Positions 7,304-8,975 of a stretch of 8,975 nt of DNA are shown one piece after another. The stretch's first letter is position 1; the number at the start of each line of letters is the position of its first letter. Source of the stretch: Rhodospirillaceae bacterium (GTDB lineage: Bacteria; Pseudomonadota; Alphaproteobacteria; SP197). The notes beneath the pieces are model-generated. The model was not told where the DNA came from. It was given only the letters and a program-made list of their open reading frames with translations, and ran no database searches. The position numbers and the translations under genes are program-made. The stretch spans positions 1-8,975 of the forward strand of contig JABIUG010000143.1 in assembly GCA_018700655.1 (NCBI GenBank), read 5' to 3'.

Positions 7304-8148
7304 GCCGGGTCGGGCTCGATCCCCAGCATGGCGAGCGGACGCTCGTACATGATCGCTTCGATCAGTGATTCGGGCACCCGTGGCATGGCAAGCCCGTCGC
7401 CCCAGTCGTTGAGTGCGCGGAACTCCGCGATCGCCTTTGCCGGTTCACGTACGGGATAGTCCGAGCCAAACAGGATGCGGTCGGCGACCCGGTACTCCTG
7501 GGCGATCATCAGTCCGTTGTAGAGCTGCCAGGGACGGTGATAACGCGCCGAAAGGTCGGCATACACGTTGGGGTTCTTGCGCATCAGGATCGCCGTCTGC
7601 TCCATGTAGGGCTGCCCGAAATGCGCGACGATGATCTTTAGCCTGGGAAAGGCCATGGCGACCTTGTCGAGCAGGCAGGGATCAGCAAATTCCAGGCTGC
7701 CGGTATAGGCTCCCCCGCAGTGGAACATGATCGGCAGGTCATGCTGGCAGGCAATCTCATAGAGTGGGAAACAGACCTCGCTACTGGGGTCCATGGCCTG
7801 ATAGGTCGGTGAAATCTTCAGGCCTTTGAGCCCCAGGGCAATGGCGTGCTCAAACGCTACGGGCGCATCTTCGTCATGGGGATGCACCGAACAGAAACCA
7901 ACAGCCCGGCCCGGATGGCGCGCAACGATTTCGGCAATGAATTCGGAAGGCGTGTGGTTACCGTCACGTTTGGGCAAGGCGACCACGACAAACTTGTCGA
8001 TGCCGGCCTCGTCGATGGCCGCGGCATGTTGATCGGGATCGGCTTGGCCGTCGCCCAGCACATTGGTCTGGACCTGGAGCGCCCGGTCCTCATCCGTTCG
8101 GTGATCATGGAGAAAGCAGTGGGTGTGCCAATCAACCAGTTCGCCCAT
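7300..8148 (-). CDS. Metal-dependent amidohydrolase family protein (PF04909 type)
   Basis: A 282-residue cytosolic TIM-barrel enzyme of the amidohydrolase-2 / ACMSD-like group, whose members hydrolyse or decarboxylate small organic acids and ring-cleavage products with a bound metal. Seen directly (numbering from the ATG at 8148): the N-terminal metal motif DWHTH with His8 and His10, GLKGLKISP (107-115), FHCGG with His143, IVAHFG with His176, and the C-terminal FGSDYP (228-233) with the catalytic-type Asp230. Start choice: the frame is open back to 8286, but the extra 46 residues lack any family feature and cover a strong inverted repeat; the ATG at 8148 has the ribosome site AGGGAAG (8160-8154) five bases ahead and begins directly before the HxH strand as expected. 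It is the first gene of the minus-strand unit, and its stop overlaps the GTPase start. The substrate is not readable from the sequence. Confidence 0.92.
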   Translation of the reverse strand: MGELVDWHTHCFLHDHRTDEDRALQVQTNVLGDGQADPDQHAAAIDEAGIDKFVVVALPKRDGNHTPSEFIAEIVARHPGRAVGFCSVHPHDEDAPVAFEHAIALGLKGLKISPTYQAMDPSSEVCFPLYEIACQHDLPIMFHCGGAYTGSLEFADPCLLDKVAMAFPRLKIIVAHFGQPYMEQTAILMRKNPNVYADLSARYHRPWQLYNGLMIAQEYRVADRILFGSDYPVREPAKAIAEFRALNDWGDGLAMPRVPESLIEAIMYERPLAMLGIEPDPA

Positions 8149-8192
8149 TGCCGCTTCCCTTTTTTGTGCAGGGCACAGTCTAGATCGGATCA

Positions 8193-8228
8193 CAAAAAGG
8201 TTGCACCACGCGTGGCACAACCTTTTTG
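8193..8228 (-). terminator. Terminator-shaped dyad in the amidohydrolase operon leader
   Basis: CAAAAAGGTTG (8193-8203) and CAACCTTTTTG (8218-8228) are perfect inverted repeats, and the centre CCACGCGTGG (8206-8215) is itself a palindrome. The two joining CA dinucleotides mismatch in plus-strand RNA, but in minus-strand RNA they become UG opposite UG (two wobbles), giving a continuous stem with a CGCG loop and a U5 tract at 8198-8194. That is intrinsic-terminator geometry, placed 46 bases before the amidohydrolase ATG. It could be an attenuator, the end of an unseen upstream minus-strand transcript, or a DNA operator. An outer pair, GATCGG (8183-8188) and CCGATC (8237-8242), extends the symmetry. 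Confidence 0.55.
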
Positions 8229-8462
8229 CGTGAAACCGATCGGGTCCATAGAGATAGAGCAGATTCGTGCGTAAAGCCTGTATCACAAGCGATCCAGACT
8301 CAACGCGATCTGCTCGAGCCTCGATCTGGCTGATTGAAGAACCGCATCGCTGGGCGAATTCAATCCATTGGCCCGGCCAGCTGTATCTGGGCTAAGATAT
8401 TGTGGTTTCTGTATCGGAATTCTAACATACAACCCGATTCACAACCGGAACATGCGCCCGTC

Positions 8463-8491
8463 TTGAGGTTCACGCTCCGTCGCACTACATA
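8463..8491 (+). promoter_or_regulatory. Candidate sigma-70 promoter for the ferritin-like gene
   Basis: TTGAGG (8463-8468, preceded by C as in the alphaproteobacterial CTTGAC form) and TACATA (8486-8491) are separated by 17 bases. This would place the transcription start about 40 bases before the ATG at 8538. The match is 4 of 6 and 3 of 6 to consensus, so this is a suggestion only. A poorer alternative is TTGTGG (8400-8405) with TAACAT (8423-8428), also 17 bases apart. Confidence 0.3.
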
Positions 8492-8537
8492 GGGTTTCCT
8501 GGCGTAAACGAGGGGTGTGGCTTGCCACGGTGGGATC

Positions 8538-8975
8538 ATGGGAAATTGGACGCTCGACGACATCAACTGGGGCGCTTTCGATGTTTCGAAGGCCGATCTT
8601 GATACTGTGCGTATCATCAAGGCTGCGTCCCTTGTGGAGTCTAATGGCGATCTTTATGGCCGTTATCTCGCCAATGTGTTCGACGGCGACGAACTGTTTG
8701 TCGCCGCCGCATGGCAGTGGGCCAGGGAAGAAGTCCAGCACGGTGAGGCTCTTGCCAAGTGGTCGACCTTGGCTGATCCCGGTTGGAATTTCGATATTGC
8801 CCGCACGCGTTTCTGCGAGGGTTACCAGCAGGTCGACATGGAAACCGCCAGTTCGGTCCGTGGTTCGCGCTGCGCTGAGCTGATTGCCCGCTGCATCGTC
8901 GAGGTTGGCACCTCCTCGTATTATTCCGCGCTGGCTGATTCGACCGATGAGCCCGTCCTCAAGCAGATCTGCAAG
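8538..8975 (+). CDS. Ferritin-like superfamily protein (partial, runs off the window)
   Basis: The first 146 codons of a protein opening MGNWTLDDINW, with no stop before the window edge. It resembles the ferritin-like / diiron four-helix proteins: Glu34 on the first helix (AASLVESNGDLYGRY), an ExxH motif in EEVQHGE (Glu65, His68), Glu122 on a third helix (CIVEVGTSSYYSAL), then TDEPVLKQIC leading into where the last helix with its own ExxH would be. This spacing of carboxylates and histidines is what a non-haem diiron site needs. The family function is not established here: related proteins include rubrerythrin-like oxidases and acyl-ACP desaturase-like oxygenases. GGTGGGA (8529-8535) precedes the ATG; an in-frame GTG exists seven codons earlier but the MGNWTLDD start is preferred. 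It is divergent from the amidohydrolase unit and probably separate from it. Confidence 0.85.
   Translation, partial: MGNWTLDDINWGAFDVSKADLDTVRIIKAASLVESNGDLYGRYLANVFDGDELFVAAAWQWAREEVQHGEALAKWSTLADPGWNFDIARTRFCEGYQQVDMETASSVRGSRCAELIARCIVEVGTSSYYSALADSTDEPVLKQICK

Larger units (their letters stand above)
8149..8537. other. Divergent intergenic region between the amidohydrolase and ferritin-like genes
   Basis: This 389-bp stretch has no convincing gene. It holds the ribosome site of the amidohydrolase gene, a small inverted repeat TGTGC-agg-GCACA (8165-8177), the large dyad at 8193-8228, a loose inverted repeat GATTGAA (8332-8338) / TTCAATC (8359-8365), and a candidate promoter for the ferritin-like gene near 8463-8491. 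The open frames that cross it on either strand show no recognisable protein pattern. Confidence 0.7.

Noticed and set aside
8439..8741. Minus-strand frames overlapping the start of the ferritin-like gene and its upstream region (8439-8741, 8360-8620)
   Set aside because: They overlap the clear ferritin-like reading frame and resemble no protein family.

Overview
The window looks like chromosomal DNA from a GC-rich alphaproteobacterium. The evidence is the F1-only ATP synthase operon (order delta-alpha-gamma-beta-epsilon with no F0 genes beside it), the alphaproteobacterial style of the F1 subunits, and the types of catabolic genes that follow. I cannot assign a genus from the sequence alone; a Rhodospirillales-like lineage would fit. 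No mobile element, CRISPR array, tRNA or rRNA gene is visible.

Left part (1-4357, + strand): the last codons of atpH, then complete atpA, atpG, atpD and atpC. Spacing is tight (1-base stop/start overlap, then gaps of 29, 30 and 24 nt). All catalytic motifs in alpha and beta are intact, so this reads as a normal housekeeping operon encoding the soluble F1 sector of ATP synthase.

Middle part (4403-8148, - strand): four co-directional genes that look like one accessory catabolic unit. Read in transcription order they are a metal-dependent amidohydrolase (PF04909 type), a COG0523/CobW-type GTPase whose GTG start overlaps the amidohydrolase stop, a BKACE-family (DUF849) beta-keto acid cleavage enzyme, and a GcvA-like LysR regulator. 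The amidohydrolase and the BKACE enzyme are both expected to need a metal, and a CobW-type GTPase is a candidate metal chaperone for one of them. The GTPase gene is broken in this sequence: its Walker A segment lies in one frame and the rest of the protein in another, joined at about 7215-7219 by an apparent one-base loss.

Three strong inverted repeats lie in or next to this unit: a terminator-shaped 36-bp dyad in the amidohydrolase leader (8193-8228), a 34-bp dyad between the BKACE and lysR genes (5325-5358), and a smaller one at the cobW/BKACE junction (6322-6345). The first two pair better in the RNA of the operon's own strand than in the opposite RNA.

Right part (8149-8975): a 389-bp divergent intergenic region, then the first 146 codons of a ferritin-like diiron-type protein that runs off the window.
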